Source: Paenibacillus soyae (GTDB lineage: Bacteria; Bacillota; Bacilli; Paenibacillales; Paenibacillaceae). Taken from it: DNA of 64,000 nucleotides. Below, in pieces: positions 41,812 to 50,453 of this stretch. Location of the stretch: NCBI RefSeq assembly GCF_024623455.1, contig NZ_JANIPJ010000023.1, positions 1 to 64,000 on the forward strand, given 5' to 3'. The position numbers and the translations under genes are program-made. The notes under the pieces are model-generated. The model did not search any database. It was not told the origin of the DNA and saw only the letters and a program-made list of their open reading frames with translations. Every line of letters starts with the position of its first letter. Position 1 is the first letter of the stretch.

Positions 41812-41840
41812 GGAATCGCTTGAAGAGCGGTTCCTTTTTT
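41812..41840 (+). terminator. Terminator after the frameshifted gene
   Basis: GGAATCGC (41812-41819) pairs with GCGGTTCC (41827-41834) with one wobble, seven-base loop, then six T. Confidence 0.75.
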
Positions 41841-41915
41841 ATATGGAAGCGCGCCGGCGACCGAGGAGCAGCTGATGCGCCGATCTGTCCTGGATCTGCA
41901 GCTCGAGGCTACCGC

Positions 41916-42020
41916 CGCCATTCCTGGTACATGGCCAATCGTGCCGGCGATCGGAAGCAGCTGCAGCGCGGGGGCGCCGCGACCGTTCCTGGTGCGTGGC
42001 CACGTGCTGGGATCGGGGAG
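41916..42020. repeat. Degenerate tandem repeat, left flank of AT-rich segment
   Basis: Two related units occur at 41920-41952 and 41984-42017 (TTCCTGGTACATGGCC and TTCCTGGTGCGTGGCC, each followed by a GC-rich GCCGGCGATC or similar). The 19-mer CGTTCCTGGTGCGTGGCCA at 41984-42002 recurs exactly at 43756-43774. An 87-codon open frame across this stretch is not protein-like. From 42021 to 42304 the sequence is AT-rich, without other structure I can name. Confidence 0.7.
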
Positions 42021-42304
42021 CAGCAGTTACGCCGGTTGGACCGATTAGTAGCGAAGAAAAAATACGGACGTGCTCAGCCCTGAAAAAAAGTTCAGTGCTT
42101 CTCTCTGCGTATTGTTGTACTCTGTGTTAATCCATCTATGTTAAACGTGTTCACCTTATTGTAGTTTATACCCACTATTTAAGCAGAATTTGATGCTTAA
42201 TAATGTCGTATAACATGAATATTGATGCGTTTTAGCGCGCTTTACTATGCAAAATAATTCGTAGTATGATCCATTTAGTTAAATGTGGAAGGGGTTCTTA
42301 TCCA

Positions 42305-43210
42305 ATGGCTAAACGTGCTATTCTCGGGCTTTCTCTTGAAGGTGACGATACAGGCACAGCGTTCAAAAACCTGTATTCAGGATGGCGCGACAGTAATTCA
42401 GAAAGTAAAGAATCGTTTCTCCAGTTGTTCACGAGCTTCAGAGATCGCAAAATATTAGCTGATCTTGACGGTGGCGCATTGAAACTATACCTGTACTACT
42501 GTTTCGCCGCTAAAAACCTTACCGGGGAAAGCTGGTACAGTGTCGAAAAAATTACTGAATACTTCGGCAAGCAGCAAAAACGAACCATAGAGAAGTGGAA
42601 TAAGGAATTACGCGAGAAAGAGTTGATCCATCGAGAGAGGATAGATAAAAAATCTCACACCACGTTTCTTATTCCTTATAGCAATGTAATCCTTGATCTG
42701 GAGCCTCCTCAAGAATCTCCTACAGAAGACCAGGGATTACTTGATTACTTCATCGAAAGATTAAAACGTCTGGAGGTGGTATACGGACAAATTATTGGTG
42801 TTTACCATCTTTTTCAATGGGTGAAGAAGAAAGGCGGTTTATTGGGCGGGGCGAACAAACACTTCCTCTTTATTGTTACGAAAAGAGGAAATGAGGTTGT
42901 AATTGGACACCGATATGAATTGTCCGATTTTGATGAATATGGAGTTAGCCGACTTGATTTCGGAGACGCACAGCGATTTGAAAGCCCGTTTCGCTGGGAT
43001 AATCAACATGTTCAAGGGCTAGCTTTCGAACACACCATCCGATTGTTACGTGCCCCAAGAAGTGCAATGAAAGCATGGTTAGAATTAACGAAAGAATTAG
43101 CAGATAACGCGTCTAGGATATACACGTTACAGGCATTGGAATACGGTTTAACAGCAGAAGTGTTAGAGGACGAACAGGAAGATGATGACACAGATGACCA
43201 ATCAGAGTAG
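42305..43210 (+). CDS. Winged-helix protein of the AT-rich island
   Basis: 301 residues. A central segment (LYLYYCFAAKNLTGESWYSV, EKITEYFGKQQKRTIEKWNK, then ELREKELIHRERIDKKSHTT) is a winged helix like those of plasmid/phage replication initiators and related DNA-binding proteins. The remaining C-terminal part, ending in a very acidic tail (EDEQEDDDTDDQSE), is not recognised. Base composition is much more AT-rich than the flanks, which suggests recent transfer. ATG 42305 follows AAGGGG at about 10 bases. Confidence 0.65.
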   Translation: MAKRAILGLSLEGDDTGTAFKNLYSGWRDSNSESKESFLQLFTSFRDRKILADLDGGALKLYLYYCFAAKNLTGESWYSVEKITEYFGKQQKRTIEKWNKELREKELIHRERIDKKSHTTFLIPYSNVILDLEPPQESPTEDQGLLDYFIERLKRLEVVYGQIIGVYHLFQWVKKKGGLLGGANKHFLFIVTKRGNEVVIGHRYELSDFDEYGVSRLDFGDAQRFESPFRWDNQHVQGLAFEHTIRLLRAPRSAMKAWLELTKELADNASRIYTLQALEYGLTAEVLEDEQEDDDTDDQSE

Positions 43211-43274
43211 CAGTATAAATCGCAACTATGTGTCAACGATTCCATTGAGAGGCTCATTGGCGGTGCAATACAAC

Positions 43275-43280
43275 TATAAT
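43275..43280 (+). promoter_or_regulatory. Possible -10 element before the small peptide gene
   Basis: TATAAT at 43275-43280 has no convincing -35. A strong ribosome site (CAGGAGG, 43303-43309) follows with an ATG-TGA and an overlapping 13-codon GTG frame (43315-43356), perhaps a leader reading frame. Confidence 0.25.
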
Positions 43281-43403
43281 GGGCTGAATATCGATGATTA
43301 ATCAGGAGGATAATGTGACGATGAGGCGAGGCAAGTGGAAGGACTATAAAACATAGTCTTGTGAACGAAGAGCACCACTATCAAAAATAAAGGAGGTGGT
43401 AAA

Positions 43404-43523
43404 ATGAGCTCACTGGGGATTGTAGCAACAGTGCTATCCATCATCGGCTCCGGACTAGGCATTTTTGTCAACGGAAGCAAAGTGTACGGGTGGATTCGCG
43501 AGAAGCTCGGCAAAAAGAAATAA
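43404..43523 (+). CDS. 39-residue cationic amphipathic peptide
   Basis: A perfect ribosome site (AAAGGAGGTGG, 43389-43399) precedes ATG 43404. The peptide starts MSSLGIVATVLSIIGSGLG, a hydrophobic Gly-rich stretch, and ends GWIREKLGKKK; net charge is strongly positive. This composition fits a leaderless bacteriocin or a type I toxin peptide of Bacillales. No immunity or transporter gene is obvious, although the small membrane protein at 43932 is a candidate. An ACCACTT...AAGTGGT stem (from 43525) follows. Confidence 0.6.
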   Translation: MSSLGIVATVLSIIGSGLGIFVNGSKVYGWIREKLGKKK

Positions 43524-43583
43524 ACCACTTCCATAGGCTCCAGTCCCGAAAGTGGTCTATTTCCCCGAGTGAACGGTCAAACT

Positions 43584-43620
43584 GAACCCTTAGTCGTTGC
43601 GAGCGGCTTGGGGTTCTTTT
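43584..43620 (+). terminator. Terminator after the peptide gene
   Basis: GAACCC (43584-43589) pairs with GGGTTC (43611-43616), with inner pairs around GTCG/CGAG-type bases, then TTTT. Confidence 0.6.
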
Positions 43621-43734
43621 ACATAGTATTACCCTCATCATAGCATTTAACGAACAAAATCTCTAGAAAAGGGTTTCTGCTTCTTTGCGGCTTAATCCGA
43701 TCAGCTGCAACTTGCACCGATCGGATCCGAATCT

Positions 43735-43800
43735 GCAGCGCGTGGCCGAAGTCTACGTTCCTGGTGCGTGGCCAACGCGCCGGCGATCAGAGCGCTGCAG
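43735..43800. repeat. Direct repeat, right flank (copy of the 41.9-42.0 kb unit)
   Basis: The 19-mer CGTTCCTGGTGCGTGGCCA (43756-43774) and following GCCGGCGATC repeat the units at 41.9-42.0 kb in the same orientation. The two sites bracket the AT-rich winged-helix and peptide genes. No gene is visible from 43621 to 43931. Confidence 0.7.
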
Positions 43801-43931
43801 ATCCGGATCCGCAGCCCGCAGCTGCTTAGACGCACACGTCGATCTCTGTTGTCTAACGGATTAAACTATCCCAGCCCATGCAACCTTCATGCTATTATTA
43901 CCGTTTCTTTTTGTAAGGAGGGGGTTTTTAA

Positions 43932-44300
43932 GTGAATAAAACTTGGAAAATCGTTGTAATAAGCTTTGTTTCTGTCCTCTTGGTTTGTTTAATAGCCGCT
44001 GCAATTTACATCAACAATATCGGATACAGCAATGTAAAACTTATGTATGAACTCAGTAAAAATTCTAATGTTATTCTCAAGATGGAGACGGAAGGCGAAT
44101 ATTTGACAAAAGCTAATCGTCATAGAGAAGTTCTCAAGGAAAAAATGAAAAAAGAAGGATGGACCTTCTTGCACCAAGAAGGTGCAGGTTATTTCTTTGA
44201 GAAGAATGGTAAAGAAACGATCATTACTGCTAGACAAATTTGGAATCGTCATTATGTAGTTTATAAAGTTACAGATAGAGTGGTTGATTTATCGAGTTAG
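43932..44300 (+). CDS. Small single-pass membrane protein
   Basis: 122 residues, not recognised. An N-terminal membrane helix (IVVISFVSVLLVCLIAAAIY) is followed by an outward, Lys-rich domain (LKEKMKKEGWTFLHQEGAGY). GTG 43932 follows GGAGGGGG. AT-rich like its neighbours. It could protect against the nearby peptide or be an unrelated surface protein; only proximity supports the first. Confidence 0.6.
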   Translation: MNKTWKIVVISFVSVLLVCLIAAAIYINNIGYSNVKLMYELSKNSNVILKMETEGEYLTKANRHREVLKEKMKKEGWTFLHQEGAGYFFEKNGKETIITARQIWNRHYVVYKVTDRVVDLSS

Positions 44301-44317
44301 TCACCATATTAAATGGA

Positions 44318-44345
44318 GAAGGGGCTATTACAAGATAGCCCCTTC
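44318..44345. terminator. Bidirectional terminator
   Basis: GAAGGGGCTAT (44318-44328) and ATAGCCCCTTC (44335-44345) form a perfect 11-bp stem between the convergent membrane-protein and amidase genes. Confidence 0.8.
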
Positions 44346-44356
44346 GGTTGTTTAAC

Positions 44357-45472
44357 TTATTGATCTACTAAATCCATTTCATAGCCGTATACTTTGTAGC
44401 CGGCACTATACCATGTACTTAAAGTTGTTGTTTCTTTCTTATCAGACGTATGTTGTGTAAGATACTTATTTGCAGTTGAAGAGCCTGTATTTTTTGTGAT
44501 GATGGCTGTGTGATCGATTGTTCCGTCGCCGCTAAAGTCAGCATTTACAGCGTCTCCAGTTTGGAGATTGCTTGCCGCAGTGGCAACACCAGCTCTATTT
44601 TTCCAGTGCAGATAGAAATTATGCGCGCCGCCCCAAGGGAAGCTTGGAATTAGTCCGCCAAAATGCCATGAGGAATAGTGTTGATAGTTAATACCGTATA
44701 CTTCTTCCATGCCGCCAGCAAGGAGAGCCTGTGAAACAAAGTTTGTGCAATCATTCCAACATTCGTCTTCCGGCTCACATGCAGGGTCATGTTTTTCGGC
44801 ATAATAGGTTGAGTAAATCGGGTTTCTTGTATCCCACCACTCGTAAGCGTAGTCACGAGCAGCGATATTGTCATAACCATTTGGAAAAACTGTCATTGGT
44901 GCAACCGATGAGGTACCTTGTAGACTGACCGTTGTATCTAATGTGGATGGCTCATCCTCTGCAATTGGCATCAAGCTAAGCACTTCTCTCATATCATCTG
45001 TCGTGAGGCTGGAACGTTGTTTCAACTTGTTCTGGTATCCAGCTAGTACTTCATTAACGGCATAGTTCTCGTAAAGATCGATGAATTTGACGAACTCTAC
45101 AATTTTTTTCATGTCTCCTTCTTCGAATACATCAAAGTCCGTTGCCAAGGAAAGAACATACTGCTGATATTCTTTGTCATCCAAATCGTATTTAATAACA
45201 ACGCCTTTCTTCTTCATGGAATCAGTCACCAGCTTGATGGCATCCTTATGTTCAATAGCTGCTTTGGATTTTGCTTTATCTTTACCGTCAGGCAATGTTT
45301 TGAGGAATCGAATATCGCTTGCTTGGAATGTCTCCACTTTCTCTGCTGCTTGATTGGAAGATCCAAGCTGCGTTGATGTTGCGTTATCTGCTGCTGAGGT
45401 AGCAGGAACGACGCTCGCTAACAATAACCCGGTGACAAGCAAGTTAACTGCAAATTTTTTCTTCATCTTCAT
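44357..45472 (-). CDS. Secreted amidase-domain protein (Amidase_6)
   Basis: 371 residues. Signal peptide (KKKFAVNLLVTGLLLASVVP), an N-terminal region of ~170 residues of unknown fold, and a C-terminal Amidase_6-type domain: YDNIAARDYAYEWWDTRNPI, the nucleophile region ECWNDCTNFVSQALLAGG, and DHTAIITKN (catalytic His). The domain resembles cysteine-dependent cell wall peptidases/amidases. It is AT-rich like the island. Exported, so it may act on other cells or on the own wall. Confidence 0.82.
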   Translation of the reverse strand: MKMKKKFAVNLLVTGLLLASVVPATSAADNATSTQLGSSNQAAEKVETFQASDIRFLKTLPDGKDKAKSKAAIEHKDAIKLVTDSMKKKGVVIKYDLDDKEYQQYVLSLATDFDVFEEGDMKKIVEFVKFIDLYENYAVNEVLAGYQNKLKQRSSLTTDDMREVLSLMPIAEDEPSTLDTTVSLQGTSSVAPMTVFPNGYDNIAARDYAYEWWDTRNPIYSTYYAEKHDPACEPEDECWNDCTNFVSQALLAGGMEEVYGINYQHYSSWHFGGLIPSFPWGGAHNFYLHWKNRAGVATAASNLQTGDAVNADFSGDGTIDHTAIITKNTGSSTANKYLTQHTSDKKETTTLSTWYSAGYKVYGYEMDLVDQ

Positions 45473-45672
45473 TAGGTTTATCCCTCCGTTTGTTTTACAC
45501 TTAATTCTGGGGCCGCTAACTCAAATTTGTATATTATCCATCACATCCCTCCATTGGTTATATGCCCCATTTAATAGAACGCACCTACTCTATAGAAGGT
45601 TGAACCTTTTTTTTTAAAAAAAGTTTAGGTTACCGAGAGTCAGATATGCGATAGAAAAGATGGGAGGCTCTT

Positions 45673-46029
45673 GTGACTCCGCGTTACATCAAGCAATGGG
45701 ACGACTTGCCCGAAGGGTTCGGCGAGGAGTCGCTTGCGCTTGGCGCCGTTATCGATTGGACAGGCAACTCGAAGATGACCGTCGTCGAGTTTGAACATGA
45801 GAAGAAGCTGCGGCAATCTCTTTATTCGCCGAAATGGGAGCTTCAGCCCGAAGCATACGATATCGGCTATACGTACGTGCTGACGCCGCTGGACGGCGGC
45901 AAGCAAACGCTTCTGCATATCCAGATCGGCGATTTCAACCAGCTGCCGGACGGCCAGCCGTATTACGAGGATTCCGTGCGCTTCGGCAGCGAGGCGGCCG
46001 AGAAGATCAAGAAGCTGGCGGAGGGGTAG
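45673..46029 (+). pseudogene. 5'-truncated SRPBCC (AHSA1-type) domain gene
   Basis: 118 residues from GTG 45673: TPRYIKQWDDLPEGF, VVEFEHEKKLRQSLY and a C-terminal SEAAEKIKKLAEG match the second two-thirds of SRPBCC/AHSA1 domains. The codons just upstream still read KRWEALV, the family motif, but an in-frame TAG comes before them and the first ~20 residues of the fold are missing. GGGAGG stands 5 bases before the GTG, so a short product may still be made. It lies exactly where the AT-rich island ends. Confidence 0.6.
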
Positions 46030-46048
46030 GAGAGTGCAGAGCGAGGGC

Positions 46049-46180
46049 GCAATAACGACATGAAAAGTCGTTACGGCCATGCCGCGGGGTGCTCGAGAGC
46101 GCAATAAGGACATGAAAAGACGTTACGGCCCGCCGCTTGGTGCTCGAGAGCGCAATAACAACATGAAAAGTCGTTACGGC
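46049..46180. repeat. Array of three 51/52-bp palindromic repeats
   Basis: AATAACGACA-type cores begin at 46051, 46103 and 46154 (spacings 52 and 51). Each unit is GCAATAACGACATGAAAAG followed by TCGTTACGGC, an imperfect palindrome, with GTGCTCGAGAGC linkers. Period and inverted core match the six-copy array at 23.0-23.3 kb, but the centre differs (ATGAAAAG instead of GC-rich). Confidence 0.85.
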
Positions 46181-46203
46181 TCATCGCGCCTCGCAAAACA
46201 AAT

Positions 46204-46235
46204 GGCGGCGCGGGAGTCGAAGCTCCCGCGCCGCC
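46204..46235. terminator. Terminator of the chemoreceptor gene
   Basis: GGCGGCGCGGGAG (46204-46216) and CTCCCGCGCCGCC (46223-46235) form a perfect 13-bp stem with a six-base loop between the SRPBCC fragment and the chemoreceptor gene. Confidence 0.7.
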
Positions 46236-46243
46236 TATTACTC

Positions 46244-47995
46244 TTAAACCTTAAACCTCTCGATCTGCTCCTGCAGCTGTTCGGCCATCTCGGACAGCGC
46301 CTTCGCCGACGAGGAGACCTCCTCCATGGAAGCGAGCTGCTCCTGCGTCGCGGCGGATACGTCCTGCGCTCCCGATACCGTTGATTCCGATACGGTCGTG
46401 ACGGCTTTCATCGCGCCGACGATCTGCTCGGCGCCGGCCGCGATTTGCTGGATCGAGGAGGACACCTCCTGGATCTGGCCGGTAACCGCGTGAACCGAGC
46501 TTTGGATATGCGTGAACGCCTCGCCCGCGGATTGCACGGCTTCGATGCCGCCGGTTACTTCGGTTCTCGTTGTGTCCATGGTCCGGACCGCGCGTCTCGT
46601 ATCGTCCTGAATCGTCGAGAGCAGCTCGGCGATTTGGGCGGCGGATTGCGATGACTGCTCGGCCAGCTTGCGAATCTCTCCCGCCACGACCAGGAATCCG
46701 CGCCCGTGCTCGCCGGCGCGCACCGCTTCGATTCCCGCGTTGAGGGACAAAATATTCGTCTGCCGCGCGATATTGGATATCGCGTTCAGAATGTCTCCGA
46801 TCTCGGCGGAGCGTTCGCCAAGGCCGTGAATTTGCACGGACAGACTCTCTACCGTGGATTGGATCGAGCTCATCTGCGAGACGGCCGACTGAATGGCTTC
46901 GCCGCCTTCCGAAGCGCGCTCGAAAGCGTCGCTGGCCGTATTCGACACGATATGGGCGCGGTCGGCGATATGCTGCACGCCTGACGACAATTCATCGATC
47001 GTCTTGGAGGCATCCTCCAGATGGTTGAAGCCATGTCCGGCGTCGGACGTAACTTGCTGCATTGTCTCCGCTATTCGGGAGGACGCGTGCGACGCCTGCT
47101 CGCTCGTGGCCGTCAACTGCTGGGCCGAAGCCGCTACCTGATCGGTGCTGGCTCCGACATGGGCGATCAGCTCGCGCAATTGCTGGGACATCCGGTTAAA
47201 GGAGAGGGCAAGGTCGCCTACTTCATCCTTGTTGCGAACGGCAACCTGTTGCGAAGTGAGATCCCCCTCGGCAATGCGCTCTGCCGCTTTCGCAATCGTG
47301 ATGACGGGCCTCGAGATGATTCGCCCGACGAGCCAGGATACGGCTAGGCTGATTACGACGGCTGCCGCTCCGAGAACAAGGACCAACCGCTTGACCCCTT
47401 CGACTTCGTCGTGAACCGTTTGTTGGCCCTCGTCAAGCAGCGATTGCTGGAAGGCGGTCAGCTCCTCGGCTTTCTGATCGAACTTTACGATGATTTCTTG
47501 GCCGTCCGTAGAAGTCAGCTTCAGCGACTCCTCGGCATCGCCGGACACCATCATTTTAATCGCCTTATTGGAGACAAAGTAGTATTGTTTCTCCAGTGAG
47601 ATCAACTCTTGCAGCATAGCCTTCGCGTCGGGATTTACGATAATGGCCTCCAGCTTCCGGGCCAGTTCCATGTAAGCATTATGAGCATCCGTGAAGTCCT
47701 GCAGCGTGCCGGCATCGTTCAGCAGCAAGTATCCGCGCAGTCCCGCCTGCTCCTTCTTGACCTGAACGTTCAGCTGCTGGATCAATAACAGCTTATAGGA
47801 TTTATCGTCGATGACCGCCGAATATTGCCGGTCGACCTTCGAGATCTGGCTGTAGCCGACCGCTACCGTAGCCATTAATATAAGGAGAACGGCGAGAAAG
47901 CCGGCGAACAGCTTTCGGTTGATCGTCAAACGGAAGGAAAGCTTCATGGCAGGTTTCTTGCGAAGCGTGGAAAGCCGATTCATTAATTTCTTCAT
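46244..47995 (-). CDS. Methyl-accepting chemotaxis protein
   Basis: 583 residues. Two membrane helices ([40 protein letters not shown]) flank a four-helix-bundle/CHASE3-like sensor with [23 protein letters not shown] follows ([20 protein letters not shown]), then a coiled-coil signalling domain with the conserved hairpin tip ([36 protein letters not shown]). It passes environmental signals to CheA/CheW. ATG 47995 has AGGGG at about 10 bases. The ligand is unknown. Confidence 0.92.
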   Translation of the reverse strand: MKKLMNRLSTLRKKPAMKLSFRLTINRKLFAGFLAVLLILMATVAVGYSQISKVDRQYSAVIDDKSYKLLLIQQLNVQVKKEQAGLRGYLLLNDAGTLQDFTDAHNAYMELARKLEAIIVNPDAKAMLQELISLEKQYYFVSNKAIKMMVSGDAEESLKLTSTDGQEIIVKFDQKAEELTAFQQSLLDEGQQTVHDEVEGVKRLVLVLGAAAVVISLAVSWLVGRIISRPVITIAKAAERIAEGDLTSQQVAVRNKDEVGDLALSFNRMSQQLRELIAHVGASTDQVAASAQQLTATSEQASHASSRIAETMQQVTSDAGHGFNHLEDASKTIDELSSGVQHIADRAHIVSNTASDAFERASEGGEAIQSAVSQMSSIQSTVESLSVQIHGLGERSAEIGDILNAISNIARQTNILSLNAGIEAVRAGEHGRGFLVVAGEIRKLAEQSSQSAAQIAELLSTIQDDTRRAVRTMDTTRTEVTGGIEAVQSAGEAFTHIQSSVHAVTGQIQEVSSSIQQIAAGAEQIVGAMKAVTTVSESTVSGAQDVSAATQEQLASMEEVSSSAKALSEMAEQLQEQIERFKV

Positions 47996-48338
47996 CTTAT
48001 GTAACCCCTGTATGGTAGATTTCAATTGTCATCTAATATATTACAAGATTCGACGCGTGACAACACCAAAAACTATAAAGTTATAGGTTATTTCTATAAC
48101 TGCCAAGCGTATCCTAATTTTTCATGGCAGATTTGCTGACAGCCGCCTATATCCAATATCGGCATGAACGTGATGAGCCGTAAGCGGTATTTGGTGGAAA
48201 AAAGCTTCGGAAGCGGCTTCCGTCCCGGCGCAAACTGCAATATACTTCTAAGTAATACAGAACTCCAAGAACGAACTCGAGGTGAAGGCGGACAAGCGTA
48301 CATCAAAGACAAATCCAACTGAATAGAAGGGAAAGTTG
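47996..48338. other. Intergenic region with competing dyads
   Basis: 343 bp between divergent chemoreceptor and glycosyltransferase genes. CTATAA (48073-48078), GTTATAG (48080-48086) and CTATAAC (48094-48100) can pair in two mutually exclusive ways about 80-105 bp upstream of the chemoreceptor start. No open frame here is protein-like. Confidence 0.35.
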
Positions 48339-49403
48339 ATGATGGGAGAACAACGGCTCGTTAGTATCGTCATGCCGGCCTATAACAGGGCTGTGGTAAT
48401 GGTCAAGGCGATTGAATCGATTCGTAAGCAGTCGTATCCGAATTGGGAGCTCATTGTCGTGGACGATCGGAGCACGGATCGGACAAAGGAGCTGGTCCTG
48501 GAGCTGGCGAAGCAGGACGCCCGCATTCGGTACGTCATGAATTATCGGTCGAAAGGGCCAGGCGGCGCCAGAAACTGCGGCATCCTTGCGGCGCAGGGAG
48601 AGCTGCTCGCCTTTCTCGATTCGGACGATTTGTGGTTTCCCCACCATTTGAAGGACAGCCTGGATAATCTGGAGCGTACGGGGGCGGATGTCAGCTTCGC
48701 CTTGTGGGTCGAGCAGCATGGCGACCGGACCATCCATAGCTTCGAGCAGAAGGCGGAGCAGCGGTTCATCAGCCAGATGCGGAAGCGGAACGAAACGGCG
48801 GGAGACGCAATCGTGTTCCGGGAGGGGCTGTTCGAGCAGTTTTTGATGCAAACGCGCAATTTCTTTCAGCTGAATACGATGGTATTCCGCCGCGATATGC
48901 TGGCAGACGTCGGGCTGATTAACGAGCAGTTCGGTCTCGGCGAGGACACGACTTACCTTCTGCGATTTTTCGACCGCTTCCGGATCTCGCTTATCGTGAG
49001 GCCGCATGCCGTGTACACGCAATCGCCGGACAGCGTCTATTACTTCTGCGACAGATGGAAGCTTGATCCGGATTCGCTGGGCCAGAATCGCGAGCTGCTA
49101 AGCAAATTCGAGGCGCTGGGGCTCAAATCGGTGAAGGTCAGGGTGCATATTCGGAGCCTTGCGGAGAAATCGGCACAGCTGCGCAACAGGAAAAAGTGGA
49201 TTCGGAAAATAAATGCGGACATCGCCTGCAAATACTACACGTTAAGCTATCTCTATCGATTCGATCGAGAGAAAGCGCTGGGTTACTGCCGGAAGTCCAT
49301 AAGGAGCAGAATGACGTTATTCAATTTGCTGCTAATGGCCAGGCTTAAGCTGTCCATGAAGGGAAGCAGCTTTATTCTGAAGAGAGCGGTCGACCTTTGG
49401 TGA
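48339..49403 (+). CDS. Family 2 glycosyltransferase
   Basis: 354 residues. GT-A fold with VSIVMPAYNRAVVMVKAIES at the start, ELIVVDDRSTDRT (nucleotide-binding Asp) and LLAFLDSDDLW (metal-binding DxD). The C-terminal ~130 residues are basic and helical. It transfers a sugar from a nucleotide donor to an unknown cell-surface acceptor. Start ATG 48339 has AAGGG at 7 bases. It is 29 bp before the acetyltransferase gene, probably one transcript. Confidence 0.88.
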   Translation: MMGEQRLVSIVMPAYNRAVVMVKAIESIRKQSYPNWELIVVDDRSTDRTKELVLELAKQDARIRYVMNYRSKGPGGARNCGILAAQGELLAFLDSDDLWFPHHLKDSLDNLERTGADVSFALWVEQHGDRTIHSFEQKAEQRFISQMRKRNETAGDAIVFREGLFEQFLMQTRNFFQLNTMVFRRDMLADVGLINEQFGLGEDTTYLLRFFDRFRISLIVRPHAVYTQSPDSVYYFCDRWKLDPDSLGQNRELLSKFEALGLKSVKVRVHIRSLAEKSAQLRNRKKWIRKINADIACKYYTLSYLYRFDREKALGYCRKSIRSRMTLFNLLLMARLKLSMKGSSFILKRAVDLW

Positions 49404-49432
49404 GCGTCTAGCAGGCGCGGGGAGAGGACATC

Positions 49433-49912
49433 ATGATAAGAGGTTTGAACAACAGGGAAGAGGACATCGCGCAATACATTTTGGACGTGCAGCTGCCGGC
49501 GTATCGCGTCGAAGCGGAATTGATCGGTTACGACGATATACCGCCATTACGGGATACGGTTGATACGATTCGGAACAGTAAGGAAACCTTTGTCGGTTAT
49601 TTCATTGAACAAGAGCTAGCCGGATTCATATCCTACGAGTCGGCGGACGACGCCATAGACCTATGCAGAATGGTCGTTCACCCCGGTTATTTCCGAAGGG
49701 GGATCGCGAAGCGGCTGCTGGCGTACGTGCTCGCAGATGCGGCATCGAGCAAAAAAGTAACGGTCAGCACGGGAGCGCGCAACGAGCCGGCCAAGTCGCT
49801 GTATCGCGGCTTCGGGTTCGTACTGGCCAAGGAGCTGGAAGTGGCTCCGGGTCTCAGCCTGGCTTTCTTCGAGCTTGATCGCCGAGGACAGGAAGACCAT
49901 AATATCGTATAA
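49433..49912 (+). CDS. GNAT family N-acetyltransferase
   Basis: 159 residues. FVGYFIEQELAGFISYESAD (beta strands), the acetyl-CoA motif RMVVHPGYFRRGIAKRLLAY, and GARNEPAKSLYRGFGFVLAK are canonical. Acceptor unknown; it could modify a sugar made by the glycosyltransferase before it. GGGGAGAG precedes ATG 49433. Confidence 0.88.
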   Translation: MIRGLNNREEDIAQYILDVQLPAYRVEAELIGYDDIPPLRDTVDTIRNSKETFVGYFIEQELAGFISYESADDAIDLCRMVVHPGYFRRGIAKRLLAYVLADAASSKKVTVSTGARNEPAKSLYRGFGFVLAKELEVAPGLSLAFFELDRRGQEDHNIV

Positions 49913-49927
49913 TAACGGAGTGATGAA

Positions 49928-50074
49928 TTGAGCAAGGCAAAAGGCAAAGGCGGCACGGGAAGAGGAACAGGCAAGAAGGGCTGGAACCGCTGGCAAGCAG
50001 GCGAAAGACGGCGAGCAAGCGCGCCCAAGCCGTATAAGAGCAAGGGCACCAAAAATAAAAGCACTGAAGACTAG
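49928..50074 (+). CDS. DUF3934 family small basic protein
   Basis: 48 residues, TTG start with CGGAG at 7 bases. SKAKGKGGTGRGTGKKGWNR followed by WQAGERRRASAP and KPYKSKGTKNK matches the short Lys/Gly-rich DUF3934 family found in Bacilli. It is extremely basic and Gly-rich, so nucleic-acid or ribosome binding is likely, but the function is unknown. It stands 15 bp after the acetyltransferase and 10 bp before the next gene. Confidence 0.8.
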   Translation: MSKAKGKGGTGRGTGKKGWNRWQAGERRRASAPKPYKSKGTKNKSTED

Positions 50075-50084
50075 GAGCGATCAT

Positions 50085-50390
50085 TTGAGAAGAAACAAGC
50101 CGATTTCGTTCGACGATTTATTGAAGGAGCTTCAGGAGAAGAAAGGCGTGAACGACGAGACGGAGCAGGCGGAGCTGGGTCGATTGTTTAACGACTCGTT
50201 CATGGCCAAGCATTCCAGCTGCAAGACCATGCAGGAGTTTCTGGAGAAGGGCAACTTCCAAGCATGGACGCGCGAGGATTTGGATCTGATCCCCAAGGAG
50301 CTCTTGAATCGCCTGGTGGCGAGAGAGACGCAATTCGAGGATTGGCAGGCCATGCTGGATACGGCGAATGCAGAGCTTAATCGCGTATAA
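50085..50390 (+). CDS. Hypothetical small acidic protein
   Basis: 101 residues, TTG start with AGGAGCGATCAT before it. Not recognised. It is helical and charged (ISFDDLLKELQEKKGVNDET, FLEKGNFQAWTREDLDLIPK), without membrane segment or signal. Tight spacing puts it in one operon with the DUF3934 gene, closed by the terminator at 50397. Confidence 0.7.
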   Translation: MRRNKPISFDDLLKELQEKKGVNDETEQAELGRLFNDSFMAKHSSCKTMQEFLEKGNFQAWTREDLDLIPKELLNRLVARETQFEDWQAMLDTANAELNRV

Positions 50391-50396
50391 TACGAC

Positions 50397-50437
50397 AATA
50401 AGGCCGGACTTGTCCTTCGACAAGTGCCGGCCTTATT
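50397..50437. terminator. Strong bidirectional terminator
   Basis: AATAAGGCCGG (50397-50407) and CCGGCCTTATT (50427-50437) with an inner CTTGTC-CTTC-GACAAG hairpin form one long stem between convergent genes. Confidence 0.85.
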
Positions 50438-50453
50438 TATGGTATGGCGCTAT

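Noticed and set aside
41820-42083. 87-codon frame in the repeat region
   Set aside because: Composition follows the degenerate GC-rich repeat units, and codon pattern and start site are not those of a gene.
48156-48163. GCCGATAT on the minus strand as a sigma-D -10 for the chemoreceptor
   Set aside because: No TAAA-like -35 lies at the proper distance.
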